A DNA stretch of 64,000 nt from Ahaetulla prasina (taxonomy: Eukaryota > Chordata > Lepidosauria > Squamata > Colubridae): NCBI RefSeq assembly GCF_028640845.1, contig NC_080542.1, forward strand, positions 63,811,064 to 63,875,063. The letters run 5' to 3'. Both the position numbers and the translations under genes were made by a program. Shown here one piece after another: positions 33,306-43,482 of the stretch (the stretch's first letter is position 1; the number at the start of each line of letters is the position of its first letter). Below the pieces are notes generated by a model, which did no database searches, had not been told where the DNA came from, and saw only the letters and a list, made by a program, of their open reading frames with translations.

Positions 33306-33715
33306 TTAGCAATACCGTAGCACTTAGGCTTTTATACTGCTTCATGGTGCTTTACAGCCCTCTCTAAATGGTTTACAGAATCAGCATATTTCCCCCAACA
33401 ATCTGGGTCCTGACCTCAAAAGGATGGAAGGCTGAATTGAACTTGAACTGGTCAGAATATATGTATGTGCATAAGAGCACATATCTGCCTACCGTTCCTG
33501 TTCTATTGCTTCCTTTCATTATATCCAATTAATATAGTTATTACATACTTATGCTTATATATATGCTTATATATTTTATAATTATTTCATGCATATGCTT
33601 ATATATATTGTTGTGACAAAATAAAAAAAAAGAATCAAACTCCTGGAGTGAGCAGTAAATTAGCCTGCAATTCTGCATTCTAACCACTGTGCCACCACGG
33701 GTTGGTGATAAAGCT
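33306..33715 (-). mobile_element. tRNA-derived SINE, antisense, split by a LINE tail
   Basis: The left part (33306-33458: AGCACTTAGGC...TATACTGCTTCATGG, AACAATCTGGGTCCTGACC, GGATGGAAGGCTGAATTG) and the right part (33636-33715: CTGCATTCTAACCACTGTGCCACC) are two halves of the SINE seen at 11812. They are separated by a 172-bp insertion flanked by AGAAT. Confidence 0.8.
33459..33630 (+). mobile_element. family D LINE tail inserted in the SINE
   Basis: Matches the sense orientation of the family D 3' end: CATAAGAGCAC...GCCTACCGTTCCTGTTC, then TTATTTCATGC and TTGTGACAAAATAAAAAAAA. It is flanked by the 5-bp direct repeat AGAAT (33454-33458 and 33631-33635). It has an internal duplication of ATGCTTATATATATGCTTAT. 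Confidence 0.8.
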
Positions 33716-34078
33716 AACCAGTATTTCATACATTACCTTGAGGTTGCTTCTGATGGTGTTGGAATAAGGAGGAAAACACTACTTTAAACACCGTGACGTT
33801 TTAAATCTCTGTGGAAGTTACAATTCTAATGTGTAGTTTCATTTGGGAGAGATTGTGTTGCTTATATAGATATGTCTCTATTTCCTGACTTTTCTAGACT
33901 TTTAGGTGGAATGTCCTTGAGTGGAAAATGAATAGACTGATAACAGGACATAGACTGCCATTTCCTGAGCCCACTGTGAAAAAGATCTTCTCTTTGATCT
34001 AATAACTGACTCATATATAGTTACATTGTTGTGGTGTTAATATTGAGGAATGGAAAAGAATTCCATTTTTAAAATGGA
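33716..34078. other. unique DNA, nothing recognised
   Basis: No supported feature. Confidence 0.45.
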
Positions 34079-34262
34079 AAGCCAGTTTGGTCTAGTGGTC
34101 TAGTAGTTAAGGCACCAGGCTAGAAAGCAAGAGATCATGTGTTTGGGCCAGTTACTCTCTCTCAATCCAACTCACTTCACAGGGTTGTTGTGTGGAAAAT
34201 AGGAGGCAATGTGTTGGATATGTGTACAGTTTGAATTATTTGTAAAAAAATAAATAAATAAA
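34079..34262 (+). mobile_element. tRNA-derived SINE (GCCAGTTTGGTCTAGTGG type)
   Basis: The tRNA-like head GCCAGTTTGGTCTAGTGG...TTAAGGCACCAGGCTAGAAA carries a short duplication of GGTCTAGT. The body TTTGGGCCAGTTACTCTCTC...CAACTCACTTCACAGGGTTG is typical of a widespread squamate SINE. It ends in AAATAAATAAATA. The middle, including most of the B box, is shortened. Confidence 0.7.
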
Positions 34263-35365
34263 AGAGCATACAAATTAAATATTTTGTTTTTAATTTTCAG
34301 ATTTGGAGGTGAATTCTGGCTTAGAGCCCAGGCACTGCAGTTTCAATGCACCTGAATAAAGATTTTGTTGCATTTTCATACTCGTTGATGTCTTTATTAT
34401 GTAATTTTCCTGTAATTCCTCTCATTTATCAGCTAGTGAAGGTTATGGCAGTTGATCAGGACATGTTTATCATTCAAAACAAAATTTATGATTCCAATAA
34501 CCTTTTAAATATGTGGGTCTGTGAGGCTGACATAATGTTTGCTCCATTGCTGTGTGATATGGATACTTCATGTAGACAAGCTAATTGTCACTCTCTTTTT
34601 TTCAAGCTGAAAAACTTGAGGAATCATAGTTTTTATTTCCTCATTTGGGGGAATTTATTTTAAAAGCTTATTTATGAATACTATATATTTTAAAACTCTT
34701 AAAACATGTCAAAAATAATAATATAATCTGAAAACAGTTGATTTCTGTTATATATAAAGCCAATCCTGAGCCTTTGGCATGTGCACTTTGAATTTATTGT
34801 TGGGAAAGGAACATTTGCCATAAGAAAAATATTTGCTTCTATTTTACCTGCAGACTGCAGTGCATGTTAGGAGTTACTCTATTGGGGTAAAATAAATTTG
34901 TTATTGGTTTTTTGTCTTCAAATGCTGTGATTTATTAAAGTTAGATTCTGATATTCCATAGAAGGAAACAATTCATATGTTTTAGTAATTTTTTAATTAT
35001 CAGCTTGAAATGTTTATAAAAATAGACACCTATGTTAAAGACATTGTATTAAAATTAATATACATCTAGGAAAGTTACAAAGCAAATGTTAGAGCTAAGT
35101 TGCATTTATGCAAATAAAGTATACATAGGAGAAGATGCATAAATTGTGTCTAATAATAGAAATTGTATAAGCAAAAGTCATGCTAGGGGAAGGCTGTGCA
35201 AAATAACGTATAGTGGATAATCATGTAAGTAACAAAAATGTATGCTGCAGAAAAAGAAGCACAGAAATTCATGCCAGCAACTTTGTAATTTCTATTCTAT
35301 ATTGAGAAAGTATAAGGGAAAAGTGCATGAAAACAAGCACTATTGTCACTCTTCTGAACATTGTT
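34263..35365. other. AT-rich DNA; one unrecognised 105-codon ORF
   Basis: The ORF at 34346-34663 (+) has no motif I recognise and no supporting context. It is treated as chance. Confidence 0.4.
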
Positions 35366-35560
35366 ACAGCACTGGTGATCTTCTCTGGCTTAAAAACTAA
35401 GGAGAATCAATCCTGATTGGTACCTGGATGGAAAACCTGAATAGAATACTAAGCCACAAAGAGAAGTCCATGGCAAATCATTTATTTATTGCTTCTAAAA
35501 ATGATATGGCTGTGTCCATAAAGTCACAATGAATCAACTTGATTGACAGATTTTACATTC
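35366..35560 (+). mobile_element. SINE with 5S rRNA-like head
   Basis: The segment CACTGGTGATC...AACTAAGG...CCTGATTGGTACCTGGATGGAAAACC (35369-35437) follows the order of the 3' half of 5S rRNA, including the GGATGGGAGACC-type internal control region. The distal part has GGCAAATCA, then GTCCATAAAGTCACAATGAA. Consistent with a diverged 5S-derived (SINE3-like) element. A free-standing 5S gene is excluded, because the 5' half of 5S and a T terminator are missing. Confidence 0.6.
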
Positions 35561-36127
35561 AGAAGTTTAAGCTGATTTTAATCAATATGCCAATCTGGAC
35601 TGTGAAATTCCAGATGAGCACTAAAAGGCAGCCAAGAGGTACTCATTGCCATCTAATGATTGCCTTGAATTTTACAGCTCAGATCTGGTAATCCTAGCCA
35701 AACTGCATTGGTTTTGCATTAATTAATAACACAACTCCCCTTCAAGGTTTACTGCCTTGTCCTGGTGAAGGGGCTGGCGTAGCTCAATGAAGCTATGAGC
35801 TATGCTGTGCAGGGCTACCCAAAATGGACAGGTCATAGCAGAGAGCTCTGACACTCTCCACTGGAGAAAGAAATGGCAACCCACTCCAGTATCTTTGCCA
35901 TGAAAACTCCATGGACAGTATTTTTGCCAAAAGGCAAAATGATATGACACTGGAAGATGAGCCACTCAGGTCGGAAGGTGTCCAATATGCTACTGGGGAA
36001 GAGCAGAGGGCTAATACTAGTAGCACCAGAAAGAGTGAAGAGACTGAGCCAAAGCCGAAAGGACGCTCAGGTACAGCTGTGGATGTACCTGGTGGTGAAA
36101 GGAAACTCCGATGCTGTAAAGATTCTC

Positions 36128-37173
36128 CCTAGGAACCTGGAATGTAAGATCTATGAATCGAGGCAAGTTGGATGTGGTCAAACAAGAGATGACAAGACTG
36201 AACATTGACATCTTAGGAATCAGCAAACTAAAATGGACAGGAATGGGTGAATTTAATTCATATGACCATCAGGTATACTACTGAGGGCAAGAATCCCTCA
36301 GAAAAAAATGGAGTAGCTTTCATAGTCAATAAAAGAGTAGAAAAAGCAATATAGGGACACAATCCCCAAAATGACAGAATGATCTCAGTTCGAATCCAAG
36401 GCAAACCATTCAATATCACAGTAGTCCAAGTCTATGCCGCAACAACTGGTGCTGAAGAGGATGAAATTGACTGGTTCTATGAAGCCCTACAGCACCTTAT
36501 AGATTTAACACCAAAAATGATGTCCTTATCATCATGGGGGGGTTGGAATGATAAAGTAGGAGGCCAAAAGATAACTGGAATAACAGGCAAGTTTGGCCTT
36601 GGAGTACAAAATGAAGCAGAGCACAGGCTGATAGAATTCTGTCAAGAGAATATGATGGTCATAGCAAACACTCTTTTCCAACAGCCCAAGAGAAGACTCT
36701 ACACATGGACATCACCAAACGGTCAACACAGAAATCAGATTGACTATATGCTCTGCAGCCAAAGATGGAAAAGCTCTATACAGTCAGTAAAAACAAGACC
36801 AGGAGCTGACTGTGGCTCAGATCATGAGTTTCTCATTGCAAAATTTAGGTTTAAATTGAAGAAAGTAGGGAAAAGAACAAGGCCACTCAGGTATGAACTA
36901 AATCATATCCCTGAGGAATATACAGTAGAGATGACAAATAGATTTAAGGAATTAGATCTAATAGACAAAGTGCCTGAAGAACTATGGACGGAGGTTTGCA
37001 ACATTGTACAAGAGGTAGCAACTAAAACCATCCCAAAGAAAAAGAAATGCAAGAAAGCAAAATGGCCATCTCAGAAAGCTTTACAAATAGCTGAAGAAAG
37101 AATGGAAGCAAAAGGCAAGGGAGAGAAAAAAAAGATACCCCCAGCTGAATGCAGAATTCCAGAGAATAGTTAG
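36128..37173 (+). pseudogene. Bov-B endonuclease region (broken, catalytic residues lost)
   Basis: Starts in broken frames with TWNVRSMNRGKLDVV (near 36140). The metal-binding Glu position reads ISKLKW (near 36222), so Glu is Lys. A TGA follows near 36283, and frames shift again before 36379. The 264-codon frame 36379-37173 then has VVQVYAATTGAEED and GGWNDKVG (near 36538), where the catalytic Asp of GDWN is Gly. NQIDYMLCSQRW and an intact SDHEFLIAKF (Ser-Asp-His) follow. The frame then runs into a basic linker and stops. Two of the catalytic residues are replaced, so the endonuclease is inactive in addition to the frame damage. Confidence 0.88.
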
Positions 37174-37408
37174 AAGAGATAAGAATGCATTCTTAAATGA
37201 ACAATGCAAAGAAATAGAAGAAAAAATAGAATAGGGAGGACCAGATATCTCTTCAAGAAAATTGGAGCTATGAAGGGAACGTTCCATGCAAAGATGGGCA
37301 TGATAAAGGACCAAAATGGCAGGGACCTAACAAAGGCAGAAGAGGTGCCAAAATTACACAGAAGAATTATACAAGAATGAGCTCAACGTCCCTGATAATC
37401 ATGATGGG

Positions 37409-38918
37409 ATGGTCACTGATCTGGAGCCAGACATCCTAGATTGTGAAGTCAAATGGGCCTTAGGAAATCTGAGCAACAACAAAACTAGTGGAGATGACAG
37501 TATTCCAGCTGAGCTACTCAAAATCTTAAAAGATGATGCAGTAAAAGTGCTACACTCAATTTACCAGCAAATTTGGAAAACTCAACAGTGGTCACAGGAT
37601 TGGAAAAGATCAGTCTTTGTTCCAATTCCAAAGAAAGGCAATGCCAAAGAATGTTCAAACTATTGCACCATTGCACTCATTTCACATGCCAGTAAAGCTA
37701 TGCTTAAAATCCTACAAGCTAGGCTCCAGCAGTATGTGGATCAAGAACTACCAGAAGTACAGGCAGGATTTTGAAAGGCAGAGGAATTAGAGATCAAATT
37801 GCCAACGGATGCTGGATCATGGAGAAAGCTAGGGCATTCCAGAAAAATATTTACTACTGCTTCATTGACTATCCTAAAGCCTTTGATTGGGTGGATCACA
37901 ACATATTGTGGCAAGTCTTAAACAGATGGGAATACCAGATCATCTTATTTGTCTCCTGAGGAACCTAAATGAGGGTCAGGAAGCAACAGTGAGAACTGGA
38001 CACAGATCCACTGATTGGTTCAACATTGGGAAAGGAGTCCAGCAAGGCTGTATACTATCACCCTGCCTATTTAACTTATATGCAGAGCACATCATGAGAA
38101 AGGCAGGGCTAGATGAATCAAAAGTTGGAGTTAAGATTGTAGGGAGAAATATCAACAACTTCAGATATGCAAATGATGCCACTCTAATGGCAGAAAGCGA
38201 AGAGGAACTAAAGAGCCTCTTGATGCAGGTGAAGAAGGAGAGTGCAAAAGTTGGCTTGAAACTCAACATTAAGAAAACTAAGTTCATCGCATCTGGCCCT
38301 CTCAATTCCTGGCAAATAGGTGGGGAAGAAATGGATGTAGTGACAGATTTTATTTTCCTGGACTCCAAGATCACCACAGATGGGGACTGCAGCCAAGAAA
38401 TTAAAAGAAGCTTGCTTCTGGGGAGGAAAGCTATGGCAAATCTAGACAGCATACTAAAAAGCAGAGATATCACCTTGCCAACAAAAGTGCATATAGTCAA
38501 GGCTATTGTGTTCCCTGTTGCAATGTATAGCTGTGAAAGTTGGACCATAAGGAAAGCTGAGTGCCAAAGAATTGAGGCCTTTGAACTCTGGTGCTGGAGA
38601 AGACTCCTGTGGACTCCTTGGACTGCAAGGAGATCAAACCGGTCAGTCCTAGAGGAGATCAACCCTGACTGCTCTTTAGAAGGCCAGATCCTGAAGATGA
38701 CACTCAAATACTCTGGCCATCTAATGAGAAGGAATGATTTCCTGGAAAAGAGCCTAATGCTGGGAAATATTGAGGGGAAAAGAAAAATAGGACAACAGAG
38801 AATGAGGTGGCTGGATGGAGTCACTGAAGTAGTAAGCTTAAATGGACTCCAGAGGATGGTGGAGTACAGGAAGGCCTGGAGGAATGTTGTTCATGGGGTT
38901 GTGATGGGTCGGACATGA
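37409..38918 (+). pseudogene. Bov-B reverse transcriptase region (broken)
   Basis: Frame 37409-37774: NKTSGDDSIPAELLK, then WKRSVFVPIPKKGNAKECSN and LQQYVDQELPEVQAGF, ended by a TGA. Frame 37771-37959: CFIDYPKAFDWVDHNILW (motif A, Asp kept). After a shift, 37887-38918 (343 codons) carries GVQQGCILSPCLFNLY (motif B), FRYANDATLMAE near 38161 (YADD changed to YAND), LNIKKTKF, then the long C-terminal domain with SCESWTIRKAECQRIEAFEL and a stop at 38916-38918. The YAND change removes one catalytic Asp. Confidence 0.9.
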
Positions 38919-38950
38919 CTTCGCAACTAACAACAAAAAATAACACAACT

Positions 38951-39280
38951 AAAATAATTTTAACATAATTATTTCTGACAGTCATCAAATTGTGAATTGA
39001 TTAAATCCAGACTAAAGCATGTGATGTTTTCAAAAGCCAACTCTTTATATGTATTTCAATAGGAACTACACATCAATAACAGTGCTAATTTATGCACTCT
39101 TCTTTTTTAATACAAAGATTTGAGATCAGTAACTGGACAGAGAAATTGCAAAGCCATACAATTAGTGTTCTGTGTATCATCTCTGAGCTATTTTTAACTA
39201 TAAAGGAAAAAGATTAAAGTTCTCTTAGCTGGATATCAATTTCTTTACTGTTTTATTATTTAAAAGTAAATCACATATAA
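38951..39280. other. AT-rich DNA, nothing recognised
   Basis: No supported feature. Confidence 0.45.
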
Positions 39281-39395
39281 AAGAGAAAAAGAAAAAAGGA
39301 AGGAAGGAAGGAAGGAAGAAAGAAAGAAAAAGAAAGAAAGAAAGAGAAAGAAAGAAAGAAAGAAAAGGAAGGGAAGGAGTGAAGGAAGGCAGAAG
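39281..39395 (+). repeat. (GAAA)n/(GGAA)n purine-rich microsatellite
   Basis: Imperfect AAGG and AAAG units over about 110 bp. The Ser/Phe/Leu-rich minus-strand ORF is an artefact. Confidence 0.9.
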
Positions 39396-39933
39396 AAAAG
39401 AAACAAATATTAAAATGTTAGTTTTTAACTTTCCATTTGTTGTACTTGTATTATTAATCAACATTTAACATTTTCATATATTTTCAACATTTGTTTGTTA
39501 GCTTATTTATTTATTTTGCTGCCATCTCCCTACAAAATGTCTCTGGGCAGCCTGCAGGTTATAAAACAAGTAAAAATAGTTAAAATATTAAAATAACACA
39601 AATTTAAAATATTATTAAAAACTATACTAAAACCAAAGTAAGAGAGCTAAGAGCTAGACGGCGACAATGAGATCTTCTTACCCTATCAGCCACCTCTAGT
39701 TGTGAGCACCCCTCTCAGGGCCTCAGACCAACTAGGGTTTTGATACCCTTCTGAAAGACCAAATGGAGGCAGCAATTCTCACCTCCAGTGGTAGAATGTC
39801 CACAGAGATGGGTCTACAGCAGAAAAGTCTCTTCTCCTTGACACCATCTTAGCAGATGGGATCCATAGCAGGCCTCTTCCACTGGCATCAGTTGGGTGGG
39901 CTTGTCCCATCAGGGAGAGGCAGCTCATGAGAT

Positions 39934-40146
39934 AGCAATAGCACTTAGACTTATATACTGCTGCACAGTGTTTTACATCCCTTTTAAGTGGTTTACAGAG
40001 TCAGCATATTAACCCCAACAATCTGAGCCCTCATTTTACTGACCTCAGAAAGATGGAAAATTGAGTCAACTTTGAGCCAATCAGGAATGAACTTCTGGCA
40101 GCAGGCAAAGTTAGCCTACATTCTAACCATGACACTACCATGGCTT
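39934..40146 (-). mobile_element. tRNA-derived SINE inside the L2-like LINE, antisense
   Basis: AGCAATAGCACTTAGACTTATATACTGC, AACAATCTGAGCCCTCATTTT and CATTCTAACCATGACACTACC are the 3' end, body and head of the same SINE as 11812, in reverse. Flanking L2-like sequence continues on both sides. Confidence 0.75.
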
Positions 40147-40639
40147 CTACCTGGAACCATGCCATGTAGGGCTTTAAAACACCTTGAACTGAGTCTGGAA
40201 GCAAACCAATACACTTCACACATTAAAGATGTTTATTGTGGACTCCCAGGACCGTAGGTGCTGCTGCATTTTGTACCAGCTGCAGTTTCTGAATACTCTT
40301 TAAGGATAGACTGTGTTGTAGTAATTCATCTGAGAGATTGCTAGGGCATGAGGGTCCATGAGCAGGGCTTCAAGATTTAGGTAAGGATGCAACTGGTCCA
40401 CAACACAAAGTTGCACAAAGGCCTTCTGTTCTTTAAGCAGGAGTTGTGAGTTGCATACCAGATCTGTCTCAGATAGTTCAACTTCTTCCAGAGTTAATGA
40501 TGATAAGCAATCAAATCCAGAGATCATTTGCACCCACAGCCACAATGTCTTGCCTGGGTTCAGCTGATTCATGCTGTTCCACATTCAGACCTTACAGCCT
40601 CCTGGCACTGAGAAAGGGTTGTTACAATATCACTTGGAT

Positions 40640-40790
40640 TTTTAATCTTTTTTCAACTCTTAAATATTATTATTAATTTTAAATTCTTTTTCAATGTTTA
40701 CATCTTTTTTCATTTTAAAATTCTTTTTTCTTTTTTTTATAAAGTTCTTTTTTCAATTTTTTTCAGTTTTTCAATTAAATATTAAACACC
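40640..40790. other. T-rich tract similar to the one at 10911
   Basis: Contains TTTTTAATCTTTTTTCAACTC, TTTTAAATTCTTTTT and TTTTCAATT words in the same order as 10925-11000. It splits the antisense RT fragments of the L2-like LINE. Confidence 0.5.
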
Positions 40791-41586
40791 AATTGAGACC
40801 AGCTTTGGAGAAAGGACCTGAACCAGCACAATACTATGCCATCCATTCCCATCTCCCATAGCTGGCTCCAAGGGATACTATGATCAATGGTATTGAAAGC
40901 TGCCAATACATCAAGGAGAGCAAAGATGGATGCAGTATCCCCATTCTGTTCTTGCCAGAGATTATCCACAAGCATGATCAATGACATCTATTTTCCATCC
41001 CAAAACCTGCATCCTGGACCCTTTGGGGGTCCACTTTTTTCACCCCTTTCCCTTTCCACCACATTCCTTTATTTGGAACATGGCTCATAACATTGCACCA
41101 GAACATGACATTCAGCTATCACTATGGATTCCAAATACCAATAACATCCAAAATGTCATCAGCTCATACATTTCAATATTTTAGCCCTTTTTATCTATAA
41201 TTATACCTCTAACTTTATTGCCATGCAAGTACTTATCACTCTTTTCCACAAAGATTATACAACCTTCATTCAGAGATGTTATATGCTTTCCCTACATTGC
41301 ATGGCAGAATAGTTCTATTATCTATTTTATGATCTTTAGATGGCCCAATGGTAGGCTGTCCGTCTAGTAAATGGACACTTTCACAAAATCTTTTAGGCTA
41401 GACCAGGGGTCTAGCCTAAACAATCAAAGAGCCATTTGGACCCATTTCCCACAGAAAAAAAAATACTGGGAGCCACAAAACCTGGGTGGATGTGGCCAAC
41501 TCCACGTCACTCACTCCCACCCAGTCACATGACTTCCTAGCCATGCCTAGCCAGCTGGTGTGAGAACTGGTTAGGGCAGAGAACCG

Positions 41587-41946
41587 GTTGTTAAAAAACA
41601 CAGAGAACCACAAACCCTCCTCCCTCTCTCTTTTTCTCTCTCTCCCACCCCTCTCTGTATTTCTCTATGTCTCTCCTTCTCTATCTCCCCTTTCTCTCCC
41701 CCTCTCTCTGTATCTCTCTCTCTTTGTGTGTCTCTTTATGTCTCTCTCTCCCTCTCTCTCCTCTATCCCCACTCTGTATCTCTGTCTCTGTCTCCCTCTC
41801 TCTCTCTTGTATCTCCCTCTCCCCTTCTCTCTGTATCTCTCTTTCTCTCTGTCTCTCTCTCTCTCTCTGTGTGTGTATGTATCTCTGTACCTCTCTCCCT
41901 CCATACCTCTCTCTCTCTCTTGTCTCTGTATCTCTTCTCACTCTCT
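41587..41946 (+). repeat. pyrimidine tract (CT-rich, CTCTGT units)
   Basis: About 350 bases of almost pure C/T, with TCTCTCTG and TATCTCTC units. It is on the left flank of the palindrome; purine-rich sequence lies at the matching place on the right (42427-42495). Long Ser/Leu frames across it are artefacts. Confidence 0.9.
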
Positions 41947-41947
41947 C

Positions 41948-42435
41948 GGAAAGCCTAGCGAGCTATCCTTGGGGTTCTTCATTCCTTTTCTTTCTTGTTG
42001 GCAACTTTTTGGAAATCTGGCTGGCTGAGGAATGAGTGTGAGCCGCAGTTGAGGTTTCCCTTTGGGTGATCCTCCTCCCCCTCCTTCTCCTCTCACAACC
42101 CCCTAGGTGGCTGTGGCAGGGCCAGGAGGGTGCACATGAGCGACAAGATCTTCCTCAAGCAAGCAGTCGGTCTCGGCCAAAGTGCAGCAAAGGCACAGGC
42201 GGGGCAAGTGGCCACTCACTTAAGGGTCTCCCCTCTCATGTGCACCATTCTAGCTCCACCACAGCTGGCCAGGGGGTCATGAGAGGAGAAGGAGGGAGGA
42301 GGAGGAGGAGGAGGGAAGCATCCACAGTGGCTCACCCTTGTTCCTCAGCCAGCCTGGATTTCCAAAAAGTTGCCAAGAAGAAAGAAAAAGAGTAGCAAAG
42401 ACCCCCAAGGAGAGTCCGCTGGGCTTTCCAAGAGA
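41948..42435. repeat. long inverted repeat (arms about 240 bp)
   Basis: The outer segment GAAAGCC...CCTTGGGG...TTTCTTTCTTGTTGGCAAC, then TTTTTGGAAATCTGGCTGGCTGAGGAA, recurs in reverse at 42335-42435. An inner segment containing GGTGCACATGAG (about 42128) recurs in reverse at 42234-42246. The axis is near 42190. The arms are diverged by small indels. Confidence 0.75.
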
Positions 42436-42708
42436 GAGAGAAGAGACACAGAGACAAAGACAGAAACAGAGACAGAGATACACACACACACGCACACAGA
42501 GGGGGAGACCAGATGATTGGTGAGTGTCTTTGGTGAGGGCACTCCGGCTTTCTCTGAACCTGACCCCCCGGGGTGGGCATGCGAGGTTCAGTGAGCCCAG
42601 GCCCCTTTTCCCGCTGCCCTGAATTTCTTAAAGCCGCGGCTGGGTGCTGCCGGCCTGTCTCCCTTTCTGTCATCCCCTCCTCTGAGATTCCATTCCCACC
42701 TCACTAGT

Positions 42709-43372
42709 CCCAAGGAGCTGCTGATCCAGTTCTACAGAGGAATTATTGAGTGTGTCATCTGCACCTCTATAACTGTCTGGTTTGGTTCTGCAACCCAACA
42801 AGATAGACACAGACTTCAGAGGAATATTAGAACTGCAGAAAAAATTATTGCTACCAATTTGCCTTCCATTGAGAACCTGTATATTGCACGAGTCAAAAAG
42901 AGGGCTGTGAAAATATCTACAGGCCCCTCACATCCTGGACATAAACTGTTTCAACTCCTACCCTCAAAACAACGCTATAGAACACAGCACACCAGAACAA
43001 CTAGACACAAGAACAGTTTTTTCCCGAACACCATTGCTCCGCTAAACAAATAATTCCCTCAACACTGTCAAACTATTTACTAAATCTGCACTACTATTAA
43101 TCTTCTCATCGTTCCCATCTCCTTCCACTTATGTCTGTATGACTGTTACTTTGCTGCTTGTATCCTTATGATTATATTGATATTGATTGTTTCCTGATTG
43201 CTTATTTGTACTCTATGACTATCATTAAGTGTTGTATCATTAAGTGCTAAATTTGTACCCTATGACTATCATTAAGTGTTGTAAATGTTGTACCTTGATG
43301 AAGGTATCTTTTCTTTTATGTACACTGAGAGCATATTCCTTGTGTGTCCAATCACACTTGGCCAATAAAAAA
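42709..43372 (+). mobile_element. family A LINE nested in the hAT-like element
   Basis: Starts at CCCAAGGAGCTGCTGATCC. It encodes ITVWFGSATQQDRHRLQ-type, NLPSIENLYIARVKKRA and HPGHKLFQLLPSKQRYR segments. The frame from 42859 is open for 64 codons to a natural-looking end (APLNK). The 3' UTR has a direct duplication of about 56 bp around CCCTATGACTATCATTAAGTG (43211-43285). Confidence 0.8.
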
Positions 43373-43482
43373 TTCTCTTCTCTTCTCTTCTCTTCTCTTC
43401 TCTTCTCTTCTCTTCTCTTCTCTTCTCTTCTCTTCTCTCTGTTCTCTTCTGTTCTATTCTATTCTGTTCTATTCTATTCTCA
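43373..43482 (+). repeat. (TTCTC)n then (TTCTR)n microsatellite, LINE tail
   Basis: About 13 CTCTT units followed by mixed GTTCT and ATTCT units, directly after the family A 3' end. It differs from the ATTCT arrays at the other family A loci. Confidence 0.9.

Larger units (their letters stand above)
35737..38938 (+). mobile_element. full-length Bov-B (RTE clade) LINE
   Basis: A 3202-bp element between perfect 12-bp direct repeats AATAACACAACT (35725-35736 and 38939-38950). The 5' UTR (CTGCCTTGTCCTGGTGAAGG...CCACTGGAGAAAGAAATGG) and the 3' end (GGGTCGGACATGACTTCGCA, then CAACTAACAACAAAA) match Bov-B as I remember it. The length is the usual full length of about 3.2 kb. It encodes an apurinic-type endonuclease and a reverse transcriptase, both disabled. 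Bov-B is well known in squamates and ruminants, and horizontal transfer is accepted for it. Confidence 0.95.
39499..40986 (-). mobile_element. diverged L2-like LINE, antisense, with insertions
   Basis: The left end TTATTTATTTATTTTGCTGCC...CTCTGGGCAGCCTGCAG is an antisense AAAT-tailed 3' end. The minus strand then encodes diverged RT C-terminal fragments: DLVCNSQLLLKEQKAFVQLC and HALAISQMNYYNTVYP (40300-40584). Further along is ASIFALLDVLAAFNTIDHSI (RT motif A, 40793-40986). Interrupted by a SINE (39934-40146) and a T-rich tract (40640-40790). An old copy. Confidence 0.65.

Noticed and set aside
34346..34663. 105-codon plus-strand ORF
   Set aside because: No recognised domain or gene structure; chance length for AT-rich DNA of this size is plausible.
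35366..35440. functional 5S rRNA gene
   Set aside because: Only a diverged 3' half is present, without the 5' half or a clean T terminator.
40987..41160. possible plus-strand L2-like RT piece (GPLFSPLSLSTTFL)
   Set aside because: The resemblance to an LSPLLFN motif is too weak and the flanks do not extend it.
41588..42028. Ser/Leu-rich ORFs on plus and Arg/Glu-rich ORFs on minus strand
   Set aside because: They are translations of a pyrimidine tract; every frame is open.
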